From Peteryoungia wuzhouensis (GTDB lineage: Bacteria > Pseudomonadota > Alphaproteobacteria > Rhizobiales > Rhizobiaceae): DNA of 64,000 nt. The position numbers and the translations under genes were made by a program. The notes under the pieces were generated by a model that was not told the origin of the DNA, did not search any database, and saw only the letters and a list, made by a program, of their open reading frames with translations. The stretch spans positions 194,742 through 258,741 of the forward strand of contig NZ_QJRY01000007.1 of NCBI RefSeq assembly GCF_003205195.1. Direction: 5' to 3'. Shown piece after piece: positions 56,389 through 64,000 of this stretch (within the stretch, counting starts at the first letter, position 1; each line of letters starts with the position of its first letter).

Positions 56389-57426
56389 ATGGCATTTCAT
56401 CCTTCCGTTCTCGAAGCGATCGGCAATACACCCTTGATCCGGCTGAAGGGCGCCTCGCAGGCGACCGGCTGCACCATTCTCGGCAAGGCCGAATTCCTCA
56501 ATCCCGGCCAGTCGGTGAAGGATCGCGCGGCCCTCTTCATCATCCGCGATGCCGAGCGGCGCGGCTTGCTGCGCCCCGGCGGCGTGATCGTCGAGGGCAC
56601 GGCCGGCAATACCGGAATCGGGCTGACACTGGTTGCCAAGGCGCTCGGTTATCGCACCGTGATCGTCATCCCGGAAACCCAGAGCCAGGAAAAGAAGGAC
56701 GCGCTGAAGCTGCTCGGCGCCGAACTCGTCGAAGTGCCGGCGGTGCCCTACAAGAACCCCAACAACTACGTGAAGATCTCCGGTCGTCTCGCCGCCCAGC
56801 TTGCAAAGACCGAGCCGAACGGGGCGATCTGGGCGAACCAGTTCGACAACACGGTCAATCGCGACGCCCATATCGAGACGACGGCGAAGGAAATCTTCGA
56901 GCAGACCGGCGGCGCCATCGATGGCTTCATCTGCGCGGTCGGCTCGGGCGGAACGCTGGCCGGCACCGGCATCGGCCTTCGCAACAGGAAGCCCGGCGTC
57001 AAGATCGGCATCGCCGATCCCGAGGGTGCGGCGCTCTACGAATATTACAAGAACGGCGAGCTCAAATCCTCGGGCTCCTCGATCACCGAAGGCATCGGCC
57101 AGGGCCGCATCACGGCGAACCTCGAAGGCTTCACCCCCGATTTCGCCTATCAGATCCCGGATTCGGAAGCGCTCGACATCGTCTTTGATCTCGTCGAAAA
57201 CGAGGGCCTGTGCCTCGGCGGCTCGTCGGGCATCAACATCGCGGGCGCCATCCGCTTGGCCAAGGAACTCGGCCCCGGCCACACCATCGTGACGATCCTC
57301 TGCGACTACGGCAATCGCTACCAGTCCAAACTGTTCAACCCCGACTTCCTGCGCTCCAAGAACCTGCCGATCCCGGCCTGGCTCGAAAAGCGCGCCGATT
57401 TCGATCTCCCCTTTGAGACCGCCTGA
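56389..57426 (+). CDS. cysK: Cysteine synthase A (O-acetylserine sulfhydrylase)
   Basis: A 345-residue PLP enzyme that makes cysteine from O-acetylserine and sulfide. The PLP lysine is in NPGQSVKDRAAL, the phosphate loop in GGTLAGTGIG, and the substrate-binding block EGTAGNTGIGL is intact. It belongs to the slightly longer alphaproteobacterial branch. The ATG at 56389 gives the normal N-terminus; upstream translation is not conserved. It heads a run with AlaX and the sulfurtransferase, both 20 bases apart, so sulfur and cysteine handling are probably co-regulated. Confidence 0.92.
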   Translation: MAFHPSVLEAIGNTPLIRLKGASQATGCTILGKAEFLNPGQSVKDRAALFIIRDAERRGLLRPGGVIVEGTAGNTGIGLTLVAKALGYRTVIVIPETQSQEKKDALKLLGAELVEVPAVPYKNPNNYVKISGRLAAQLAKTEPNGAIWANQFDNTVNRDAHIETTAKEIFEQTGGAIDGFICAVGSGGTLAGTGIGLRNRKPGVKIGIADPEGAALYEYYKNGELKSSGSSITEGIGQGRITANLEGFTPDFAYQIPDSEALDIVFDLVENEGLCLGGSSGINIAGAIRLAKELGPGHTIVTILCDYGNRYQSKLFNPDFLRSKNLPIPAWLEKRADFDLPFETA

Positions 57427-57446
57427 CATCCATTGAAAGCAGTACC

Positions 57447-58184
57447 ATGACCACCATCGCCCTCTACCGCGACGATTTCTATCTCTCGACGGCGGAGGCG
57501 GTGGTGACATCAGTTCATGAGGACGGCACAGTCGAACTCGACCAGACCTGCTTTTATGCCGCCTCCGGTGGCCAGCCAGGCGATACCGGTTTCCTCGAAC
57601 GCGAAGACGGCAGCCGCATCCAGCTTTCCGAAACGCGACACGGTGCCAGCAAGGACATCATCCTTCACCGACCGGCCGAGGGCGAGCCCCTGCCCTCACT
57701 GGGCGAAAAACTCGTGCTGCATGTCGACTGGCCGCGCCGCTACAAACTCATGCGCATGCACACCGCCTGCCATCTGCTCTCGGTCGTCTGCTCCTATCCG
57801 ATCACCGGGGCGGCCGTCGGCGAAGAAGAAAGCCGGGTCGATTTCGACATGGCGGACACGATCGACAAGGATCAGGTGACGGCAGACCTGATGAAACTCG
57901 TCGGTGAAAACCATCCCGTATACCTTCAGTGGATCACGGATGACGAACTCGCCGGCAACCCCGGCATCGTCAAGTCGAAGAATGTCCGCCCACCCGTCGG
58001 CTTAGGCCGCGTTAGCCTTGTCTGCATCGGCGAGAACTCCGCCGTTGACAGCCAGCCCTGCGGGGGCACACATGTTTCCGAGACCCAGGAGGTCGGTGCG
58101 ATTCATATCGCCAAGATTGAAAAGAAGGGCAAGGAGAACCGCCGGTTCCGCATTCGCTTTGGAGCCCCGGACGCTTCTGCCTGA
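57447..58184 (+). CDS. Alanyl-tRNA editing protein AlaX
   Basis: A 245-residue stand-alone editing enzyme that removes serine or glycine from mischarged tRNA-Ala. The zinc ligands are visible as HTACH and as CGGTHVSE (Cys and His). The AlaX-type start with QTCFYAASGGQPGD is also present. It lies between the cysteine synthase and sulfurtransferase genes. Placing a Ser-editing enzyme beside cysteine synthesis is plausible because O-acetylserine and serine are the precursors. Confidence 0.9.
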   Translation: MTTIALYRDDFYLSTAEAVVTSVHEDGTVELDQTCFYAASGGQPGDTGFLEREDGSRIQLSETRHGASKDIILHRPAEGEPLPSLGEKLVLHVDWPRRYKLMRMHTACHLLSVVCSYPITGAAVGEEESRVDFDMADTIDKDQVTADLMKLVGENHPVYLQWITDDELAGNPGIVKSKNVRPPVGLGRVSLVCIGENSAVDSQPCGGTHVSETQEVGAIHIAKIEKKGKENRRFRIRFGAPDASA

Positions 58185-58204
58185 GGCAATTACGGGAGAA
58201 GTGC

Positions 58205-59632
58205 ATGTCCGGTGAAAGAAGCCGTTTCGTCGTTTCGGCGGATTGGGTCGAAAAGAACCTCGGGGCGCCCGGATTTAAAGTCGTCGACGCCTCCTGGTAT
58301 CTACCCGCACAGGGGCGCAACGGTGCCGTCGAATATGCTTCCGGCCATATTCCGGGTGCCGTCTTTTTCGACCAGGACGTGATTGCCGACACCACGACCG
58401 GCCTGCCCCATTCGCTCCCCTCGCCGTCCTTCTTTGCCCAGGCCGTCGGCCAGCTCGGCATTTCCGCGGACGACACGATCGTCGTCTATGACGGTCCGGG
58501 CTTCTTCTCCGCCCCCCGCGTCTGGTGGATGTTCCGCGTCATGGGCGCGCGCCGGGTCTATGTGCTCGATGGTGGCCTGGATGGATGGAAGGCCGAGGGC
58601 CGCCCGCTTGAGACCGACCTGCCGGAGCCGGCCCCTGTCACCTTCGAGGCCCGCTTCGATCGCTCCAAACTCACCTCCTTTGACCAGATGTCTGAAATTG
58701 CCGACAGCGGCGACAAGCAGATTGCCGACGCCCGCCCCGCCGGCCGCTTCACCGGCGAGGAGCCGGAACCGCGCGCCGGTATGCGCTCCGGCCATATGCC
58801 GGGCGCGCGCAGCGTGCCGGCCGCCTCGCTGTCCGAAAACGGCCGCCTGAAAGATCTCGCCACCCTGCGCTCGATCTTCACCAATGCCGGCATCGACCTC
58901 AACAATCCTGTTGTCACCAGCTGTGGCTCGGGTGTCACCGCCGCCGTGGTGACGCTGGCGCTCGAAAGCCTGGGGCATAGCGACAGTTCGCTTTATGACG
59001 GTTCCTGGTCGGAATGGGGCTCAAAGAGCGATACGCCTGTTGTGACGGGTGCAGCCGAGCCGATCGCCGCTTCCATGGCGACAGCCCCGCTCACCGCCCA
59101 TGTGACGCGACTCGAAATGACCTCGCCGCCGAAATCCAGCCTGCCGGTGCCGGTCAATATCCAGACGGCGATCATGCGCACGCATGAGATCCCGCTCCCC
59201 TTCTACCGCTTCCTGCATCGCCAGGTCGGCGCGCGCTGGCACTGGTATGAACGGCTGCGTTTGCCCGACGACCAGCTGAAGTCGATCATCCATCATCAGA
59301 AGGTGTCGATTTCCGTCCTCTATGTGAACGGGGCGCCGGCCGGCTTCTACGAGCTCTCGCAGGAAAGCGACGATCTGGTCGAGCTCTCCTATTTCGGCCT
59401 GTTCGAACATGCGCTGGGCTTGGGGATCGGCAAGTGGTTCCTGCTGCAATGTCTTTATGCCGCCTGGTCCACCAATCCGAAGAGGGTGACCGTCACCACC
59501 AATTCGCTCGACCATCCGCGCGCGCTGCAGCTCTACCAGCAGTTCGGCTTCTCACCGGTCGGAACCTATGAAGCCCTGGTCGATCCGATGACCGACCAGG
59601 AACTGCTGGCGCTGATGAAGCGGGACGGCTGA
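58205..59632 (+). CDS. sseA: 3-mercaptopyruvate sulfurtransferase fused to a GNAT acetyltransferase
   Basis: A 475-residue fusion. Residues 1-282 are a two-rhodanese-domain sulfurtransferase of the SseA type, with catalytic Cys240 in TSCGSGVTAA, the mercaptopyruvate-specific loop. Residues 295-475 are a GNAT acetyltransferase with the acetyl-CoA loop GLGIGKWF and a following TNSLDHPRALQLYQ. In related rhizobia I recall the two as separate adjacent genes. An in-frame ATG (59075, Met291) marks where the separate GNAT would start, so it might also be made alone. The gene follows AlaX by 20 bases and ends at a hairpin. Confidence 0.88.
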   Translation: MSGERSRFVVSADWVEKNLGAPGFKVVDASWYLPAQGRNGAVEYASGHIPGAVFFDQDVIADTTTGLPHSLPSPSFFAQAVGQLGISADDTIVVYDGPGFFSAPRVWWMFRVMGARRVYVLDGGLDGWKAEGRPLETDLPEPAPVTFEARFDRSKLTSFDQMSEIADSGDKQIADARPAGRFTGEEPEPRAGMRSGHMPGARSVPAASLSENGRLKDLATLRSIFTNAGIDLNNPVVTSCGSGVTAAVVTLALESLGHSDSSLYDGSWSEWGSKSDTPVVTGAAEPIAASMATAPLTAHVTRLEMTSPPKSSLPVPVNIQTAIMRTHEIPLPFYRFLHRQVGARWHWYERLRLPDDQLKSIIHHQKVSISVLYVNGAPAGFYELSQESDDLVELSYFGLFEHALGLGIGKWFLLQCLYAAWSTNPKRVTVTTNSLDHPRALQLYQQFGFSPVGTYEALVDPMTDQELLALMKRDG

Positions 59633-59641
59633 ACCGTCCCG
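59621..59641. terminator. Hairpin between convergent genes
   Basis: An 8-bp stem (59621-59628 with 59634-59641) spans the stop codon of the fusion gene. No T-run follows, so termination would be weak or Rho-assisted. Confidence 0.4.
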
Positions 59642-60541
59642 TCACTCCTTCAGTTTCAACTTCACCGAATTGGCATTGGCCTCGGCTTCAGGCGAAGCCG
59701 ACTGGTCATTGGCGGTGGTGGCGTTCTGGTTGGAGAAGTAGTTGACCATCAGGGCGGCGTGATAGGCGGCCATTTCATAGCAATAGGTGATCTCGCGGGT
59801 GTCTTCCTGCCAGAAGGCGTTTTCCGTGCCGCAGGTCTTGCCGGTCACCTTGATGCCGTCAGGAATGTCGTAGCCCTCGCCATAGGTCGCCTCGATCGTC
59901 TCCAGAACCTGACTCTCCTTCAGGAGATCGGCGAAGGGCTGGAGATCGGCATTGTTGGCCGGCTCATAGGTCACTGTGAATTTGGATTTCTTGGCCTCGT
60001 CCTGATGCGCTTCCAACAGCCCGAACCAGCTGTCGCGGATCTTGGCATATTCCTCGACACATTCCTCGCGGCGCTCGGCCGGGAAGTCGAGCGAATCGAT
60101 GAAGGTCTTGAAATAGGCCGCATCGGCGCCGGCCATCATGCAGACGATGGAATAGGCGCGCTGGCGATCAAGCCCGTGGGTGTCGAGGAAATCGCTGTCG
60201 TCCAGCGCATCGCCATTGGCTTCGTCGATCAGGAACCAGCCGTCTGCCGCATCCCGCATGGCTTCCTTCAGTTCCTCGTCCTCGCTTTCGAGCAGCATGA
60301 CCGACGACAAGGCGTCGACGGCATCCTCCTCGCGGCCGAGAACCGGCAGGCCAAGCTCGGACACCAGCATGTGGCCGGATTCGTGAAAGAGGATGAAGAG
60401 CGCATTGTTGACGATGAATTTCTGCCCCTCCGCGATCTGCTCGGCCGTCAGATCGGCGGCGCGCACCCGATCGGCGGGCGTGGAAAAGAAGGCCGCAACG
60501 GACGCCAGCCCTATGGCACAACAGGTTTTCAGTGATCTCAT
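59642..60541 (-). CDS. DUF4344 putative metallopeptidase, secreted
   Basis: A 299-residue secreted protein with a signal peptide (residues 1-28, ending VRAAD). The zinc-metallopeptidase motif HESGH (about residue 53) is preceded by NNALFILF, and a later Glu-rich segment could hold the third ligand (EDAVDALSS). This fits DUF4344, a family of putative metallopeptidases without known substrate. The ATG at 60541 begins the signal peptide; 13 residues upstream are uncertain. Near the C-terminus CGTENAFW and YCYEMAAYH give a likely disulfide pair. Confidence 0.85.
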   Translation of the reverse strand: MRSLKTCCAIGLASVAAFFSTPADRVRAADLTAEQIAEGQKFIVNNALFILFHESGHMLVSELGLPVLGREEDAVDALSSVMLLESEDEELKEAMRDAADGWFLIDEANGDALDDSDFLDTHGLDRQRAYSIVCMMAGADAAYFKTFIDSLDFPAERREECVEEYAKIRDSWFGLLEAHQDEAKKSKFTVTYEPANNADLQPFADLLKESQVLETIEATYGEGYDIPDGIKVTGKTCGTENAFWQEDTREITYCYEMAAYHAALMVNYFSNQNATTANDQSASPEAEANANSVKLKLKE

Positions 60542-60763
60542 CTGGAATGCCCCCGATCCCGATTCGCATGGGATCAACACTGCCCCGAGTCAGGAGGCAG
60601 GAGAAATGCTTTTTTCGGGGAAATCAGACCTTCCGGCTTGCGGTTTCGCCACTCTCCAAACCCTGTATCCACCCCCCGAAATATAGAGGTCAGCCGGCCT
60701 CCGCCGGATTGCAATTCACGCCTTCTCTGACACACTCGGGCGCAGGGAGACACGGGGGAATCA

Positions 60764-61321
60764 ATGAAAAGACGGGCATTTCTGGCAGGCGTCGGCGTCA
60801 GCGCGACCCTTGCCTCGATCAAGGTCGGCCTGGCGCAGGAGGGGCCGAGCGAGGAGATGATCCTGCGCCGGCTCGATGCCGCGCCGTTGCGGCAGATCGC
60901 ACCGGAGAGCCGCGTTACGCTCAACGAATTCAAGCGCCGGCCGGACCTGCGCCGCGCGGCCCCCTCGATCGATATCCAGGCGATCAACTTTGCCACCGGA
61001 TCGGCGGAGATCCCGCGTTCGGAGTATCGCAAGGTGCAGCAGATCGCACGCGCCATGGAGCAGATCCTGAGGCGGCGGCGCGGCGTGCGCTTCCTGATCG
61101 AAGGCCATACCGATGCGGTGGGCACGGCCATGTCGAACCAGATCCTGTCGGAGCGCCGCGCCGCATCGCTGCGGCTCGTGCTCGCCCGGGAATTCGGCGT
61201 TCCACCGCGCCTGCTGGAGACGGTGGGTTACGGCGAGGACTTTCTCCTCGTCCCGACAGAGGCGCCGGACTGGCGCAATCGCCGCGTGACCCTGCGCCGG
61301 ATCGACGATTTCATCCGCTGA
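60764..61321 (+). CDS. OmpA-family protein with a Tat-type signal
   Basis: A 185-residue protein. The N-terminus (MKRRAFLAGVGVSATLA) has a twin-arginine-like signal, though this needs confirmation. The C-terminal OmpA/MotB domain (about residues 65-180) carries IEGHTDAVGTAMSNQ and LSERRAASLR, the peptidoglycan-binding motif. It should be a periplasmic protein that attaches to murein. GGGGG lies shortly before the ATG. It is divergent from the DUF4344 gene. Confidence 0.87.
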   Translation: MKRRAFLAGVGVSATLASIKVGLAQEGPSEEMILRRLDAAPLRQIAPESRVTLNEFKRRPDLRRAAPSIDIQAINFATGSAEIPRSEYRKVQQIARAMEQILRRRRGVRFLIEGHTDAVGTAMSNQILSERRAASLRLVLAREFGVPPRLLETVGYGEDFLLVPTEAPDWRNRRVTLRRIDDFIR

Positions 61322-61473
61322 GACGGATGTTTTTCAGCCCGACCACATCCGGGTGACATGGCGCCTGGAGCACGTGATGGCCGATCGTCCTCTCCAAGCG
61401 CAGGAATCGGGTGGCCGGCTCTGCCAATCCGGTCGAAGGATGGACATCGTTCCATCCTCACGGAGATCCCACC

Positions 61474-61965
61474 ATGACACCCCAAATTCGCTTCGTTGCC
61501 ATTGGCGAGCACGAGGCTTCAGCCTACCGCGCCGGTGCCGCCGACGCCTACGGACTTGCCCCCGAACGCCGTGTCTCGCCGGGCGGCTATCCCTGCCGCC
61601 ATTGCCTCAACGAGATTGGCACGGGCGAGGAGTATCTGACGCTTGCCTATCGTCCCTTTCCGACGTTGCAGCCCTATGCCGAAACGGGACCGATCTTTCT
61701 TCATGCCCAAGCCTGCCCGCGCTATGCGGCAGCCGAGATTCTGCCGCCCATGCTATCAGGGCCCGACTACATCGTTCGCGGCTACGGCGCCGACGACCGC
61801 ATCGTCTATGGTACCGGCGCCGTCACACCCACGGCGGAGATCGCGGGCCGCGCGGCAAGTCTCCTGACAGATCCCGGGATCGCCTATGTGCATGTGCGGT
61901 CCGCCCGCAACAATTGCTACCAGTGCCGGATCGAGCGCCGGGACGACGCAGACAACGCCGACTGA
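61474..61965 (+). CDS. DUF1203 family protein
   Basis: A 163-residue soluble protein of the DUF1203 family. The Cys pair is visible in PCRHCLNEIGTGEEYL, and FLHAQACPRY follows. GGAG is 8 bases before the ATG at 61474; upstream ATGs are not preceded by a site. The function of the family is unknown. It lies between the OmpA-like gene and the convergent LysR regulator. Confidence 0.85.
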   Translation: MTPQIRFVAIGEHEASAYRAGAADAYGLAPERRVSPGGYPCRHCLNEIGTGEEYLTLAYRPFPTLQPYAETGPIFLHAQACPRYAAAEILPPMLSGPDYIVRGYGADDRIVYGTGAVTPTAEIAGRAASLLTDPGIAYVHVRSARNNCYQCRIERRDDADNAD

Positions 61966-61985
61966 CGTCCATGTCACATCTTGGA

Positions 61986-62882
61986 TCACACCGGCGGCAG
62001 ACGCCCGACCTCCCGCAGCAACCAGTCACGGAAGGCAACGACCTCAGGTCGGCGAAGGGCCGGGAAAGGCGAGATCAGATAATAGGCATAGGCCTGCGTA
62101 ATCGTATGCTCGAAGGGGGCTACAAGCCGTCCGGCAGCAATCTCGCGCTCGACAAAGGCGTAGCGCACGAGTGCGACGCCGAGGCCGGCGAGAGCCGCCT
62201 CGATGGCACCGTTGCCGCCACTGAAGACGGCACCGCGCCCCGCATCGAGGCCGGCCGCCCCCATCTCGGACAGCCATTTGCGCCAGTCGTCGGTGTTTTC
62301 GTCATGCAGCAGCGGGATCTCGGCCAGATCGGAGACATGCTGGATCGCGCCGGCACGCCGCACGAGCTCGGGGCTCAGGACGGGCAGCAGGCCGTCCTCC
62401 ATCCACAACACGCTGGAGAGCCCGTCATAACGCCCGCTGCCATGGCGGATGGCGAGATCGATGCCATCGCGCTCCAGGTCGAACAGGCGATTGGAACTGT
62501 TGATCTGGATGTCGATATCCGGCATCTCGGCCTGAAACGCCGCCAGCCGCGGCAGGAGCCATTGGGCCGCAACGCTCGCCGTGCAGGTCACCGACAAAGT
62601 GGCTGCCCGGCGCTGCACGGTCACCTCCGCCGTCGCCTCCCGGATCAGCGCGAAGGCTGCCTGGATTCTTGCCGCGTAGGCCGTGCCTTCCGGTGTCAGC
62701 ACAAGGGCGCGCGGCCGGCGCAGAAAGAGCGGCAGGCCCAGAGCGGTTTCGAGTTCGCGAATCTGCAGGCTGATCGCGCCTGGGGTCACATGCAGCTCAC
62801 CGGCCGCGCGGGTCATGCTCAGGTGGCGCGCGGTCGCCTCGAAGGCCCTGAGCGCATTGAGCGGCGGCAAAACCACCTTCAT
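61986..62882 (-). CDS. LysR-type transcriptional regulator (GcvA-like)
   Basis: A 298-residue LysR regulator. The N-terminal winged HTH (residues 5-65, with LNALRAFEATARHLSMTRAAGELHVTPGA) is followed by the periplasmic-binding-like effector domain. The sequence resembles the GcvA/AmpR branch. It is divergent from the DMT exporter gene, separated by 180 bases, so it probably controls that gene and itself. The effector is unknown. Confidence 0.92.
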   Translation of the reverse strand: MKVVLPPLNALRAFEATARHLSMTRAAGELHVTPGAISLQIRELETALGLPLFLRRPRALVLTPEGTAYAARIQAAFALIREATAEVTVQRRAATLSVTCTASVAAQWLLPRLAAFQAEMPDIDIQINSSNRLFDLERDGIDLAIRHGSGRYDGLSSVLWMEDGLLPVLSPELVRRAGAIQHVSDLAEIPLLHDENTDDWRKWLSEMGAAGLDAGRGAVFSGGNGAIEAALAGLGVALVRYAFVEREIAAGRLVAPFEHTITQAYAYYLISPFPALRRPEVVAFRDWLLREVGRLPPV

Positions 62883-63062
62883 GATTTAGTTTTCCTCAAT
62901 CGTTCTCGCAGAAATCGTCGTTTGTCCAGCACCTGTGGTTCAGGCTAGCTATCGGACAGACAACGAGGCCACAGGCCGCCAGAACCATTCGGGCACCTGG
63001 ACCCTATGATTGAGTTTTTCCCATATCGGCAGGAATGCCGCAAGCGCAGTTGGAGACACGAT
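62883..63062. promoter_or_regulatory. Divergent intergenic region, LysR/DMT exporter
   Basis: This 180-base gap should hold both promoters and a LysR operator. I could not fix a clear T-N11-A site or paired hexamers by eye. GGAG lies 7 bases before the exporter start. Confidence 0.45.
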
Positions 63063-64000
63063 ATGACGACCTCAAAAAGCATGAGCGGCCGCGACTGGGC
63101 CATGCTGACCGCTCTCTCGGTCATCTGGGGCGGCTCCTTCTTCTTCACCGGGATCGCGGTCAAGGAGTTGCCGCCCTTCACCATCGTCGCCGCGCGGGTC
63201 GGGCTCGCGGCCCTCGCCCTTCTCGTCGGCCTCGGGATCGCAGGCGTGCCTATGCCGAAATCGATGAAGGTCTGGGCCGCCTTCTTCGGCATGGGGCTGA
63301 TGAACAACATGATCCCCTTTTCGCTGATCGTCTGGGGACAGGGCCATATCGCCAGCGGCCTCGCCTCGATACTCAATGCGACGACTCCGCTTTTCGGGGT
63401 CGTGGTCGCGCATCTGCTGACCCGCGACGAAAAGATGACCGGCGGGCGGCTCGCCGGCACGGTCGTCGGCTTTGCCGGGGTGGCGCTGATGATCGGGCCT
63501 TCGGCGCTGTCGGGGCTCGGCTCGCATCTCCTGGCCGAACTTGCCGTACTCGGGGCAGCGCTCTCCTATTCGCTTGCCGGCATCTTTGGCCGTCGGTTCA
63601 AGGCGATGGGCATCGACCCTATTGTCACGGCTACGGGCCAGATCTCGGCCTCTGCCGTCCTGATGATCCCGCTTGCCCTCTTTATCGACAGGCCCTGGAC
63701 CCTGCCCGTTCCGGGTATCCCGACGATCGCCGCGATTGTCGCGATCGCGCTCGTCTCCACTGCCCTCGCCTACATCATCTTCTTCCGCATCCTGGCGTCT
63801 GCCGGTGCGACGAACCTGATGCTGGTCACCTTCCTCATTCCGGTGAGCGCCATCCTGCTCGGCTGGCTCTTTCTCGGCGAGGTGCTCGCGACCCAGCACT
63901 TCATCGGCATGGCGACGATCGTTGCCGGGCTGGTGCTGATCGACGGCCGCCTCCACCGGCGGCTCCTCACCCCATCCACCCGAGGCTCCCTGCCCGGCTG
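63063..64000 (+). CDS. EamA/DMT-family exporter, cut by the right edge
   Basis: At least 312 residues of an EamA-type drug/metabolite transporter with about ten membrane helices in two repeats. The first helix reads AMLTALSVIWGGSFFF and the first EamA repeat ends with LLTRDEK. The second ends LLGWLFLGEVLATQHFIG and then GLVLIDGRL. The frame stays open to the last base; the final two bases are TG, so the stop may be only one base beyond. GGAG is 7 bases before the ATG. A long frame on the opposite strand is its shadow. The exported substrate is unknown. Confidence 0.92.
   Translation, partial: MTTSKSMSGRDWAMLTALSVIWGGSFFFTGIAVKELPPFTIVAARVGLAALALLVGLGIAGVPMPKSMKVWAAFFGMGLMNNMIPFSLIVWGQGHIASGLASILNATTPLFGVVVAHLLTRDEKMTGGRLAGTVVGFAGVALMIGPSALSGLGSHLLAELAVLGAALSYSLAGIFGRRFKAMGIDPIVTATGQISASAVLMIPLALFIDRPWTLPVPGIPTIAAIVAIALVSTALAYIIFFRILASAGATNLMLVTFLIPVSAILLGWLFLGEVLATQHFIGMATIVAGLVLIDGRLHRRLLTPSTRGSLPG

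Noticed and set aside
63072..63956. A 294-codon charged frame at the right end, minus strand
   Set aside because: Shadow of the DMT exporter, whose plus-strand frame shows clear membrane helices and stays open to the window edge.

Overview
This is a chromosomal segment of an alphaproteobacterium of the Rhizobiales, most likely family Rhizobiaceae (Rhizobium/Agrobacterium group). The evidence is a close ExoR homologue, a PopZ-type polar organiser, a DUF1127 small protein, a fused SecDF, a SUF operon headed by a NifS-like cysteine desulfurase with Irr- and RirA-like sites upstream, a RIME-type mosaic repeat, and the gene order dgt-argS-SPOR-nagZ-scpAB-tatABC-serS-surE-pcm-LysM/M23 that I recall from this order. 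The DNA is GC-rich with strong codon bias. I see no prophage, insertion sequence, CRISPR array or origin.

Layout. 1-4.5 kb: 3' part of gcvP, a secreted DUF1236 protein, a very short orphan flagellar-rod-like protein, and an lrp-lysE pair. 4.6-12.2 kb (minus strand): the SUF operon, transcribed cysteine desulfurase, sufB, two small unknown genes, sufC, sufD, sufS, sufT, A-type carrier. An Irr-type ICE box and a TGA-N9-TCA iron box lie upstream. 12.4-18 kb: an alpha/beta hydrolase, a toxin-first PIN module, a patatin-like protein, an AnmK kinase fused to a GNAT acetyltransferase, tyrS and a DUF1127 gene. 18-24.4 kb: trmFO, two homologues of mitochondrial complex I assembly factors (NDUFAF6-like and NDUFAF3/Mth938-like), secDF and yajC.

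24.6-42.1 kb: a DUF815 ATPase, then a long minus-strand block for envelope, translation and chromosome upkeep: degenerate LytM lipoprotein, pcm, surE, serS, tatCBA, an orphan ABC ATPase, scpB, scpA, nagZ, a 987-residue SPOR protein, argS and a dGTPase-like protein. 42.2-52 kb: erpA-type carrier and xthA, a RIME element, exoR, a FadL-type porin, valS, popZ, a second isoaspartyl-methyltransferase-like gene and a small secreted protein. 52-64 kb: tRNA-Cys, small unknown genes, tRNA-Asn, a photolyase, a VapBC module, a cysteine/sulfur operon (cysK-type synthase, AlaX editor, mercaptopyruvate sulfurtransferase fused to GNAT), a DUF4344 putative metallopeptidase, an OmpA-like protein, DUF1203, and a LysR regulator divergent from a DMT exporter cut by the right edge.

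Connections. The SUF operon and the two A-type carriers form the Fe-S assembly set under probable iron control. NagZ and AnmK are successive steps of murein recycling. YajC-SecDF, Tat and the SPOR, LytM and PopZ proteins serve envelope export, division and polarity. The most unusual features are two independent in-frame enzyme-GNAT fusions, the two unknown genes inside the suf operon, a long inverted repeat that brackets an apparently leaderless lrp promoter, and an orphan short rod protein. Most of the window is ordinary core genome, and I did not find a convincing wholly new multi-gene system.
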